DNA of 64,000 nucleotides from Anaerolineales bacterium. GTDB taxonomy: Bacteria > Chloroflexota > Anaerolineae > Anaerolineales > Villigracilaceae. Within the stretch, counting starts at the first letter, position 1, and every line of letters starts with the position of its first letter. Both the position numbers and the translations under genes were made by a program. The notes under the pieces were generated by a model that saw only the letters and a list, made by a program, of their open reading frames with translations, had not been told where the DNA came from and did no database searches. The stretch lies in the NCBI GenBank assembly GCA_016789365.1, contig JAEURH010000003.1, positions 1 through 64,000 on the forward strand, given 5' to 3'. Shown piece after piece: positions 1 through 7,068 of this stretch.

Positions 1-1284
1 TACGACAATGCTTTGCTCGTCCGCGCTTATTTACATGCTTGGCAAGTCGCAAAGAATCCGTTTTACAAACGCATCGTGCAAGAAACTTTAGATTTTGTGG
101 CACGCGAGATGACTCATCCAGATGGCGGATTTTATTCTTCGCTCGATGCTGATTCTGAAGGCGAAGAAGGAAAGTTTTATGTTTGGTCACAAGATGAGAT
201 AAAAAATATTTTGAAAGATGGTTATGATTTTTTTGAAGCGGCGTATGGAGTCACTGCCAAAGGGAATTGGGAAAATAAAAATGTTTTGCAACGTGTCTTA
301 GATGATAACTCTCTCGCCGCCCGCTTCAAACTTGATACTTCGACACGGCTCAGTACAAGCCTTGAAACTGTTACTGCTAAGTTAGCAGATTCTCACGCCA
401 AGCTTTTATCTGCTCGTGACTTACGCATTAGACCTGGCACTGATGATAAGGTCTTAACTGCATGGAATGGTTTGATGCTGGCAGGTTTTGCAGAAGCGGC
501 GCGAGTATTAAAATATGCGGACTCAAGTCCGCAATCCCAATACAATAAGTACCATAGTTTGGCTACGCGCAACGCAGAGTTTTTACTCTCGAAACTAAGA
601 CCAAATAAAAAATTAGTCCGTGCTTGGCGAGATGGCAAAACTACGGACGAAGTTTTCTTAGAAGATTACGCCGCTTTGATTTTAGGCTTGCTTGAACTTT
701 ATCAAACCGATTTTGATAACAAATGGTTCGTCTCTGCAAAAGAATTGACAGACGAAATGATTGAAAAATTTTCAGATTCAAATGGCGGATTTTTTGATAC
801 ACCCAACGATGGCGAGACTCTTTTATTCCGCCCGAAAGATGTGCAAGATAATGCTACACCATCAGGAAATGCTTTGGCATGTGAAGCATTAATCAAAATG
901 GCGGAATATACTGGCGAAGGAAAGTATCGAGATTTAGCAGAAAAGTCACTTTCGTTAATTACAAGTTTTACTTTGCGATATCCGCTGGGGTTTGCGAGGT
1001 GGCTGTCAGCCATGCAAAATGTTGCAGGAAACATGAAACAAGTTGCAGTCATGGGCGAAGCGAATGAGAATCAGTTTGAGGCGATGAAAAAAATTATCCA
1101 AGCAGAATATCGCCCAAATATCATCGTGGCTTGTTCATCTTATCCAATTAAAGAAAACTCACCCGCGTTGTTAAATGATAGAATTATGATTCACGATAAA
1201 GCCACTGCGTATGTGTGTGAAGGTTTTGTATGCAAGCAACCGACAACAGAAATCGAAAAGTTGGTTGAGCAATTAAATTCATAA
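1..1284 (+). CDS. YyaL/DUF255-type thioredoxin-domain protein, C-terminal part (5' partial)
   Basis: The reading frame is open from the first base (YDNALLVRAYLHAW), so the gene starts outside the window; a TTG at 13 is not the true start. What remains is the helical, six-hairpin-barrel-like C-terminal half of proteins annotated as thioredoxin domain-containing, YyaL or SSP411-like. The visible family motifs are GGFYSSLDADSEGEEGKFY, DDKVLTAWNGLM and FLEDYAALILGLLELYQ. The N-terminal thioredoxin fold is not in view. The family resembles N-acylglucosamine epimerase-like barrels, but its reaction is not settled. The stop lies 8 bases before the MgtC-type gene on the same strand, so the two are probably co-transcribed. 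Confidence 0.85.
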   Translation, partial: YDNALLVRAYLHAWQVAKNPFYKRIVQETLDFVAREMTHPDGGFYSSLDADSEGEEGKFYVWSQDEIKNILKDGYDFFEAAYGVTAKGNWENKNVLQRVLDDNSLAARFKLDTSTRLSTSLETVTAKLADSHAKLLSARDLRIRPGTDDKVLTAWNGLMLAGFAEAARVLKYADSSPQSQYNKYHSLATRNAEFLLSKLRPNKKLVRAWRDGKTTDEVFLEDYAALILGLLELYQTDFDNKWFVSAKELTDEMIEKFSDSNGGFFDTPNDGETLLFRPKDVQDNATPSGNALACEALIKMAEYTGEGKYRDLAEKSLSLITSFTLRYPLGFARWLSAMQNVAGNMKQVAVMGEANENQFEAMKKIIQAEYRPNIIVACSSYPIKENSPALLNDRIMIHDKATAYVCEGFVCKQPTTEIEKLVEQLNS

Positions 1285-1292
1285 GAGGAAAT

Positions 1293-1940
1293 ATGGAGAC
1301 GAATTTAGATTTAGTTGAAAATTTAATTAAAGTTGGTATGGCTGTTTTGGTAGGCGGAATCATCGGCGCAGAACGTGAGTATCAAGATAAAGCGGCAGGG
1401 TTTCGCACAATTATTTTGATTACATTGGGTTCAACATTATTTACGATTTTTTCATTGTTGTTAGACCCAGGCAATACACAAACACGTATCGCCGCAAATA
1501 TTGTGACAGGCATTGGTTTCTTGGGCGCAGGTGCAATTGTGCGTGATGGCGGGCGGATTGCTGGGCTGACAACCGCGGCAACGATTTGGCTAGCGGCGGC
1601 ATTGGGTATGGGCATTGGTGCAGGCGAGTTGTATTTTGTTTTAGCCGCAACAGCCGTGACCATTTTAGTGTTGGTGATTTTCCCACGTTTTGAAATTGTG
1701 ATTGACCGTGTGCGTGAAGCCCGTTCTTATCGAATTGTATTGGGTGCGAATGACCTTAAGAAAGTTGAAAAAATTGAAAAGACCCTAGCAGATTGTTCAT
1801 TACAAGTTTTTGAACATCATCAATCAAAGAATGAAAAATCAATTATCGGTTCGTGGAAAACAATTGGCTCTCCGAAAAATCACGAAAAGTTTACGCTCTT
1901 AATGTTGAAAGATAAAGATGTAAAAGAGTTTGATTATTAA
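1293..1940 (+). CDS. MgtC/SapB family membrane protein
   Basis: A 215-residue protein. Its first ~135 residues form four or so hydrophobic helices with the family signature GGIIGAEREYQDKAAGFRT at about residues 20-38 and GIGFLGAGAIVRDG at about 73-86. The C-terminal ~75 residues are soluble and fit the ACT-like domain of the longer MgtC proteins. In pathogens MgtC is linked to survival at low magnesium and to inhibition of the F-ATPase; in environmental bacteria its role is unclear. An AAGAGGAA ribosome-binding site precedes the ATG at 1293. The gene is followed by a strong bidirectional terminator. Confidence 0.85.
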   Translation: METNLDLVENLIKVGMAVLVGGIIGAEREYQDKAAGFRTIILITLGSTLFTIFSLLLDPGNTQTRIAANIVTGIGFLGAGAIVRDGGRIAGLTTAATIWLAAALGMGIGAGELYFVLAATAVTILVLVIFPRFEIVIDRVREARSYRIVLGANDLKKVEKIEKTLADCSLQVFEHHQSKNEKSIIGSWKTIGSPKNHEKFTLLMLKDKDVKEFDY

Positions 1941-1943
1941 ATA

Positions 1944-1977
1944 AAAAAAGAGACTCTCTTGCGAGAGTCTCTTTTTT
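1944..1977. terminator. Bidirectional intrinsic terminator between mgtC-type gene and tatA
   Basis: A 15-bp perfect stem (AAAAAAGAGACTCTC, loop TTGC) has an A-run on one side and a T-run on the other, so it can end both the plus-strand gene and the minus-strand tatA. The tatA stop codon touches the T-run. Confidence 0.9.
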
Positions 1978-2165
1978 TATTTTGTTTCTTCGTTTTCGGT
2001 CTTTTCAGTTTCTTCTTCTTTACTGCCTAAGCCTTCACGAAAAGATTTAATGCTTCTGCCTAATTCGCTTGCAATTTTTCCAATGCGACCAGGACCAAAA
2101 AGCAAAATCACAATGACGAGGATAATAATCCATTCTGAACCGCGTGGTAAACCAAACATGCCCAT
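1977..2165 (-). CDS. tatA: Twin-arginine translocase subunit TatA/TatE
   Basis: A 62-residue protein with one N-terminal membrane helix (WIIILVIVILLF), the conserved FGPGRIGKIASELGRSIKSF hinge and amphipathic helix, and an acidic tail (KEEETEKTENEETK). This is the full TatA/E plan. TatA oligomerises to let folded twin-arginine substrates cross the membrane. tatB and tatC are not in the window. A likely substrate is encoded here: the L,D-transpeptidase at 26602-27690 starts with an SRRDFLK signal. The gene is monocistronic, between a terminator and a palindrome. Confidence 0.92.
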   Translation of the reverse strand: MGMFGLPRGSEWIIILVIVILLFGPGRIGKIASELGRSIKSFREGLGSKEEETEKTENEETK

Positions 2166-2231
2166 ACTCCTTAATTAATTTTCAAATTGAATCGTACCAC
2201 GAGTCAATGAAAAAATGGTTAGAAAAAAAAA

Positions 2232-2268
2232 GCCGACCACTGACGGCAGACGGCGGTCAGTGGTCGGC
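2232..2268. repeat. REP-like palindrome (GCCGACCACTGAC arms)
   Basis: A perfect 13-bp inverted repeat, GCCGACCACTGAC and its complement, encloses a 11-base G/C-rich loop. It is far richer in GC than the flanks and lies between the tatA start and the fabH end. There is no T-tract on either side, so it is not a standard terminator. It looks like one member of a dispersed palindrome family; no second copy is in this window. Confidence 0.75.
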
Positions 2269-2309
2269 GGTCAAAAGTTACAACTGAAATATTTTATGAA
2301 ATCGAATTT

Positions 2310-3413
2310 TTACAACTCGCGTCGAGAGAACAAGCCCTCAAGATAACGAATTGCGCGGCGAGCCAATGAACGTAAGCGTGCAAAGAAACGATATTGCTCT
2401 GGGTGAACATTTCTTTTGGATGGCACAGGTCCAGTCCATTCAGCCACTAAGGCTCCCCACGTCAGCCCGCCTCCAAAACCAACCAGCACAATTTTGTCGC
2501 CGTTTTTTATCATGCCTTTTTCTACTGCTTCAACTGTTGCAATTGGAATCGAAGCGGTAGAGGTATTTCCATAACGTTCCACATTGATAACAAATTTATC
2601 TAACGGCATTTTGAGGTATTTTGCGGCAGTTTCAATAATGCGGTAGTTGGCTTGATGCGGAACAATCCATTGAATATCATCTGTGGTCATGTTTGCTTTT
2701 TCTAAAGCCTCTTTGGCGGCTTGCCCCATCACTCGTGTAGCAAATCGAAATACGGCTTTGCCATCCATGTGAACATAATGTTTGTTCTCGTGAATTGTTG
2801 ATTCACTAGCAGGGAAGCGTGAACCGCCACCAGGCAAAATTAAAGAATCAGCACCAGAACCGTCTGAGCGCATCACAGCCGATAAAATTCCGCCCGGATT
2901 ATCACTGGCTTGTAATACAAAAGCCCCTGCACCATCACCAAATAAAATACATGTGCTTCGGTCTTTCCAATTAATAAACCGAGATAAAGTTTCAGTGCCA
3001 ATGACCAAAGCATTTTTTATTGAACCACTCCGAATGGATTGTGCCGCCATGTTGGTGGCATATATAAAACCTGTGCAAACACCTTGTAAATCAAATGCAC
3101 CGGCTTTGGTTGCGCCAATTTGGTCTTGGATTAAACAGGCTGTGGGGGGCCAAATATATTCTGGCGAAGAACTCGTGCAAATAATTAAATCAATATCAGT
3201 GGGTGCAATGTTTGCTACCTTCAAGGCTTTAATCGCGGCTTCAACCCCTAAGGTAGATGGGAACTGGTCTTCACGGGCAATATGGCGTTCACGAATACCC
3301 GTGCGTTCCCGAATCCATTCATCATTGGTATCCACCATTTTAGAAATATCGTCATTGGTTAATACAGGTTCTGGAACAGATATGCCCCAACCTGTGATAT
3401 GCGCGTAAGGCAT
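2310..3413 (-). CDS. fabH: 3-oxoacyl-ACP synthase III (KAS III)
   Basis: A 367-residue thiolase-fold enzyme that starts fatty-acid chains by condensing an acyl-CoA with malonyl-ACP. The catalytic triad is visible: Cys113 in DLQGVCTGF, His253 in VPHQANYR and Asn283 in ERYGNTSTAS. The N-terminus (HITGWGISVPEPVLTN) is typical. The protein is about 40 residues longer than usual because of a basic, aromatic C-terminal extension (after EWTGPVP) ending in FSRREL. AAAGGAGC precedes the ATG at 3413. It lies 9 bases downstream of fabF on the same strand, so they form a two-gene operon. Confidence 0.93.
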   Translation of the reverse strand: MPYAHITGWGISVPEPVLTNDDISKMVDTNDEWIRERTGIRERHIAREDQFPSTLGVEAAIKALKVANIAPTDIDLIICTSSSPEYIWPPTACLIQDQIGATKAGAFDLQGVCTGFIYATNMAAQSIRSGSIKNALVIGTETLSRFINWKDRSTCILFGDGAGAFVLQASDNPGGILSAVMRSDGSGADSLILPGGGSRFPASESTIHENKHYVHMDGKAVFRFATRVMGQAAKEALEKANMTTDDIQWIVPHQANYRIIETAAKYLKMPLDKFVINVERYGNTSTASIPIATVEAVEKGMIKNGDKIVLVGFGGGLTWGALVAEWTGPVPSKRNVHPEQYRFFARLRSLARRAIRYLEGLFSRREL

Positions 3414-3422
3414 GTTGCTCCT

Positions 3423-4661
3423 TTATTGATAGCGACTAAGAATTAACGTGGCGTTATGTCCGCCAAAGCCAAAAGAATTAGACATAATTGCATCTACTTT
3501 GACATTGCGTGGTTGATTAGGCACATAATCCAAATCACATTCTGGGTCTGGCGTTTCATAATTGATGGTGGCTGGTACGACACCATGAAGTATGGTCATT
3601 GCCCCAACAATTGCTTCTACTGCGCCTGATGCTCCCAACAAATGCCCCGTCATTGATTTTGTTGATGAAATTGGAATGTTATACGCCTGTTCACCAAATA
3701 CAGTTTTGATAGCGGCAGTTTCGCTTTTATCATTCAATTGCGTAGATGTGCCATGTGCATTGATATATTGAATATCAGTTGGCTTGAAGTTTGCATTTTC
3801 CAATGCCCATTGCATCGAAAGTGCCGCACCTGCTCCATTATCCGCAGGGGCAGAGATATGATGAGCATCATCTGATGTGCCGTAGCCAGTAAATTCACAA
3901 ATGATATTTGCACCGCGTGCTTGGGCATGTTCTAGTGACTCTAAAATCATAATGCCCGCACCCTCACCCATCATAAAACCATCACGGTTTTTATCAAACG
4001 GGCGCGAAGCATGAAGGTAATCATCATTGCGAGTGGATAAAGCAGTCATACTATTCATACCTGCAAATGCTAAAGAATTAATCGCCGCTTCGGATGCACC
4101 TGCAATCATCACATCTGCCGCGCCACGTCGAATGGTCTCTGCCGCTTCACCCAAAGCATTGGTGCCAGTTGCACAAGCCGTCGCCATAGACATATTCGGT
4201 CCACGCGCGCCGATGCGAATAGCAAGATTACCAGCCGCACTATCAGGTATCATCATTGGAATTAAAAACGGACTGACGCGGTCTGGTCCACGTTGTTTCA
4301 TTAATTCATATTGTTCAACAATGATATTAATTCCACCAATCCCAGAGCCAATGAAAATCCCTACACGGTCTCGGTTGCTCTCATCAATTTTCAAACCAGA
4401 TTGTTCTAAGGCTTCATGTGCCGCCGCCAGCCCAAGTTGAGTAAAACGGTCTAACTTGCGGGCTTCTTTAACACCAAATACTGCTACACCGTCAAAGCCT
4501 TTTACCTCGGCGGCAAATTTTGTTTTGTGATTACTGGCATCAAATTGAGTAATCAAGCCCGCACCAGATTTCCCCGCCAGTAAAGCATCCCAAGTATCTT
4601 TCACATTATTTCCAACAGGGGTAATACAGCCCATACCTGTTATCACAACTCGTTTTCTCAT
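3423..4661 (-). CDS. fabF: 3-oxoacyl-ACP synthase II (KAS II)
   Basis: A 412-residue elongating condensing enzyme of type II fatty-acid synthesis. Its active-site residues fall at Cys163 (ATACATGTNA), His303 (NAHGTSTQLND) and His340 (MTGHLLGASG), the same numbering as well-studied FabF proteins. AAGGAGA lies upstream of the ATG at 4661. It heads a short fabF-fabH operon. The usual acpP, fabD and fabG partners are not next to it and must be encoded elsewhere. Confidence 0.95.
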   Translation of the reverse strand: MRKRVVITGMGCITPVGNNVKDTWDALLAGKSGAGLITQFDASNHKTKFAAEVKGFDGVAVFGVKEARKLDRFTQLGLAAAHEALEQSGLKIDESNRDRVGIFIGSGIGGINIIVEQYELMKQRGPDRVSPFLIPMMIPDSAAGNLAIRIGARGPNMSMATACATGTNALGEAAETIRRGAADVMIAGASEAAINSLAFAGMNSMTALSTRNDDYLHASRPFDKNRDGFMMGEGAGIMILESLEHAQARGANIICEFTGYGTSDDAHHISAPADNGAGAALSMQWALENANFKPTDIQYINAHGTSTQLNDKSETAAIKTVFGEQAYNIPISSTKSMTGHLLGASGAVEAIVGAMTILHGVVPATINYETPDPECDLDYVPNQPRNVKVDAIMSNSFGFGGHNATLILSRYQ

Positions 4662-4737
4662 TAATAAAAAATCTCCTTCGTAAAAACAATCCTTTGTTTA
4701 TAACCCGTATTTTGGCGGTTAGACACGCGCCAATTTA

Positions 4738-5928
4738 TTACAATTTTTTCAAAGTATCATAGGCTTGCTGAATATGCAAACGGTCATGCTCTGCCATAAA
4801 ACCTGATACTTCAAGGAAATTGGTCGGTCCAAAAATTGCATGACGTGCTTTTTGCGTCCAATTCGATTCAGATTTATTTTCAAAAATACGCATTGTTTCT
4901 AAGCGCGCGTTATTAAATTCTTCCAATGCAGTTAACCCATTTTCGTGCATGTAATCACGTTGGCTTGCCCAAACGCCAGTATCAGGTCGTGGAATAAATG
5001 GTTCTTCTTTTTCGTTAAATAATTTTAATTGCATGTGATGAATTTCGCGTTCGGTGTCGCGCAAATGGCAAATTAATTCTGTTAACGTCCAATCATTATC
5101 TGAAGGTTTACGAGACCATAATTCTGAATCTAAATTTTTCAACAAACTATTTAATACCGCAGGCGTAGCAGACATAATTGCTGAAATAGATTCTTTAGAT
5201 TTGAAATTCGGAGTCAAAGATGTCAGGTCAATCGACTCAAGCCACAAGCGTAAACCTGATAATGACCCAGCAGAATCCGCTTCCAATCCAGACTGGGAGG
5301 CGGGTTCTGCATCTACCAAATAAGTTTTTAGCCCCAACCTTTTTGCAGGAATAATGTCTCTATCCAAATCATTGCCCACCATCAAGATTGGATTATCCGC
5401 CCAACCCATGAGACCCAAAACTTCAGCATAATAAGCGGGATATGTTTTTGAAAAATGAAAATTTTCGTAGGTGGAAACAATTTCAAATTGATTTGGTTCA
5501 AAGCCTGCCCAACGCAAACGATGATGCGTGGCTTTGGTTGGCAAAAGCGGGTCGGTGGCGATGGCAATGCGAAAGCCTTGTGCAAATGCCCATTCAACAA
5601 ATTCTTTCGCGCCTTCTTTTGGTGAAGTTAAATTTTGTAATGTCGGGAAAATGTTATCGTAAAAATTTTCAATGGCTGAATCAAGTTTGCCACGTTCCAC
5701 ATCAATTTGTGGATAAAACTCTTCGTCAAAAACTTCACGCAATGTTTTTGTGAAGTCTGTGCTTTCGTTCATTTTTTGTGTGCCAGCAATTAATGCACGA
5801 AACATTACTGTTGGTGTGATTTGTGGTGCAAGTTCATTTGCCAACGCTTGAAAATACGCTGGTACAAAACTTTGTAAATTTGTGTTGAGGAGGGTATCGT
5901 CTAAATCTAGTAGGAGGGTGAGAGTCAT
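4738..5928 (-). CDS. HAD-family hydrolase fused to a DinB-like domain
   Basis: A 396-residue two-domain protein. Residues 1 to ~235 are a HAD phosphatase-like domain: motif I is LLLDLDDTLLNT (Asp8, Asp10), motif II is IAIATDPLLPTK, and the C-terminal acidic motif is MVGNDLDRDI. Residues ~250-396 are a DinB/DfsA-like four-helix bundle with three candidate metal histidines, in LICHLRDTE and in AEHDRLHIQQ near the end. HAD enzymes hydrolyse phosphate esters; DinB-like proteins are metal-binding and include thiol-dependent transferases. The substrate cannot be read from sequence. I know of no common family with this fusion. The frame is unbroken, so it is one protein. Confidence 0.82.
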   Translation of the reverse strand: MTLTLLLDLDDTLLNTNLQSFVPAYFQALANELAPQITPTVMFRALIAGTQKMNESTDFTKTLREVFDEEFYPQIDVERGKLDSAIENFYDNIFPTLQNLTSPKEGAKEFVEWAFAQGFRIAIATDPLLPTKATHHRLRWAGFEPNQFEIVSTYENFHFSKTYPAYYAEVLGLMGWADNPILMVGNDLDRDIIPAKRLGLKTYLVDAEPASQSGLEADSAGSLSGLRLWLESIDLTSLTPNFKSKESISAIMSATPAVLNSLLKNLDSELWSRKPSDNDWTLTELICHLRDTEREIHHMQLKLFNEKEEPFIPRPDTGVWASQRDYMHENGLTALEEFNNARLETMRIFENKSESNWTQKARHAIFGPTNFLEVSGFMAEHDRLHIQQAYDTLKKL

Positions 5929-5941
5929 AAATTTTTAATGG

Positions 5942-6030
5942 AGTGCGTCGCACTTACCTTAGCAAGATGGATGTGAAGACAAAATCACTTGCTTAATAGA
6001 ATTCTTCAAAAGGTAAGCGTGCGACGCACT
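5942..6030. repeat. Intergenic inverted repeat (AGTGCGTCGCACTTACCTT arms)
   Basis: A 19-base left arm (5942-5960) matches a 21-base right arm (6010-6030) in inverse orientation, with one 2-base insertion. The ~49-base loop contains a smaller AGCAAG/CTTGCT pair. It lies just upstream of the HAD-DinB start and downstream of the cysteine-rich gene. It is probably a dispersed mobile-type palindrome; it has no T-tract. Confidence 0.75.
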
Positions 6031-6047
6031 TAAGATGCTATGAGATT

Positions 6048-6377
6048 TTATTCTTTTACTTCAAACTTGAATGGCAGAGCATGGCATTCTCCACAACCAA
6101 TTTGTGGCTCTGCTACGCCTTTTTTTATTTTTTCACAAAAGGCACTTACTTGTACTCTTTTTTGAAAAAGAAATGCAAGCGGGCGTGCAACAACGACATT
6201 CAATTGCAAATGCTGACAAGAATTGGCGCGAGCAATATCAGGGATTGGGCAAGTCTTGCACAAGTCGCGTGACCATTCCTGACCTTGTGCTTTTAACAAA
6301 CGGCATTCTTCTACATTTTTGCCGCGAAAATAATCGCCATAAAAATGCGGGCATTCGCGCCCAGCAGGAGTCTTCAT
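6048..6377 (-). CDS. Conserved eight-cysteine protein downstream of efp
   Basis: A 109-residue protein starting at MKTPAGREC; the open frame runs further upstream but into efp, and this ATG sits 4 bases after the efp stop. Cysteines are at positions 9, 25, 40, 43, 54, 81, 95 and 98, including CKTC, and GCGECH near the end; the last residues are PFKFEVKE. The pattern suggests a zinc or iron-sulfur site, which is inference. There is no signal peptide or membrane segment. I do not recognise a characterised family. Its tight coupling behind efp suggests a translation-related role, but gene order alone does not prove it. Confidence 0.75.
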   Translation of the reverse strand: MKTPAGRECPHFYGDYFRGKNVEECRLLKAQGQEWSRDLCKTCPIPDIARANSCQHLQLNVVVARPLAFLFQKRVQVSAFCEKIKKGVAEPQIGCGECHALPFKFEVKE

Positions 6378-6381
6378 ATAA

Positions 6382-6939
6382 TTATACGCGTGTGACGTAT
6401 TCGCCTGTGCGTGTGTCCACGCGGATGGTATCACCCACATTGACAAAGTTTGGGCATTGCACAACCACACCAGTTTCAGTGGTCACTTTTTTGGTAACGC
6501 CAGTAGCAGTGTCACCACGAATCGCCATGTCGGCTTGGACAACTTTCAAATCTACAGAAGTTGGCATTTCAATGTCAATGGCTTCGCCTTTATAAAAAGT
6601 AAGTTTAACTTCCATGCCTTCTGTGAGAAATTGCGCGCTCTCTCCCAATGATTCTTTCTTAACTGAAGGTTGTTCAAATGTTTGTTTATCCATAAAGTAG
6701 TACAAATCGCCATCGTTGTATAAATAGGAAACATTGGCAAAATCTAAACTGACATCTTGCACAGATAAACCAGAGTTAAAGGTTCGTTCAATATTAGCAC
6801 CAGTCAACAAGTTGCGGGCTTTGACGCGAATGGTGGCATTTCCACGCCCTGTTTTGTTGTGGCTGTAATCAATCACTTTGTAAAGATTGCCATCTAATTC
6901 AAAAGTGACCCCTTTGCGTAGTTCATTTACATCTATCAT
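6382..6939 (-). CDS. efp: Translation elongation factor P
   Basis: A 185-residue protein of full EF-P length: KOW-like N-domain (VNELRKGVTFELDGNLYKV), central OB fold and C-terminal OB fold ending in GDTIRVDTRTGEYVTRV. EF-P enters the ribosomal E site and relieves stalling at consecutive prolines, which suits this genome's Pro-rich surface proteins. The tip of the modification loop is KTGRGNA with Arg32, not Lys34-type. Arg32 is rhamnosylated by EarP in some proteobacteria and is apparently unmodified in Thermus; no earP-like gene is nearby. It is followed by the eight-cysteine gene at a 4-base gap. Confidence 0.95.
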   Translation of the reverse strand: MIDVNELRKGVTFELDGNLYKVIDYSHNKTGRGNATIRVKARNLLTGANIERTFNSGLSVQDVSLDFANVSYLYNDGDLYYFMDKQTFEQPSVKKESLGESAQFLTEGMEVKLTFYKGEAIDIEMPTSVDLKVVQADMAIRGDTATGVTKKVTTETGVVVQCPNFVNVGDTIRVDTRTGEYVTRV

Positions 6940-7015
6940 GCGTTTTCTTTCCTTGAATAATTTTTATAAGCGGGCGGATTATACCAACGAGTAGCGAATC
7001 ATGGCTAGGCTCAAG

Positions 7016-7050
7016 AAAATGCCCCGATTTTTGATAAATCGGGGCATTTT
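7016..7050. terminator. Intrinsic terminator of the stalk/TolB lipoprotein gene
   Basis: A 15-bp stem (AAAATGCCCCGATTT, loop TTGAT) lies 19 bases after the stop of the large lipoprotein gene on the minus strand. The T-run on the minus side marks it as that gene's terminator. It also isolates efp from upstream transcription. Confidence 0.88.
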
Positions 7051-7068
7051 CTTTATTTGGTATATCTT

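Noticed and set aside
5442..5753. Plus-strand frame inside the HAD-DinB gene
   Set aside because: It has no recognisable domain or ribosome-binding site, while the opposite strand carries full HAD motifs.
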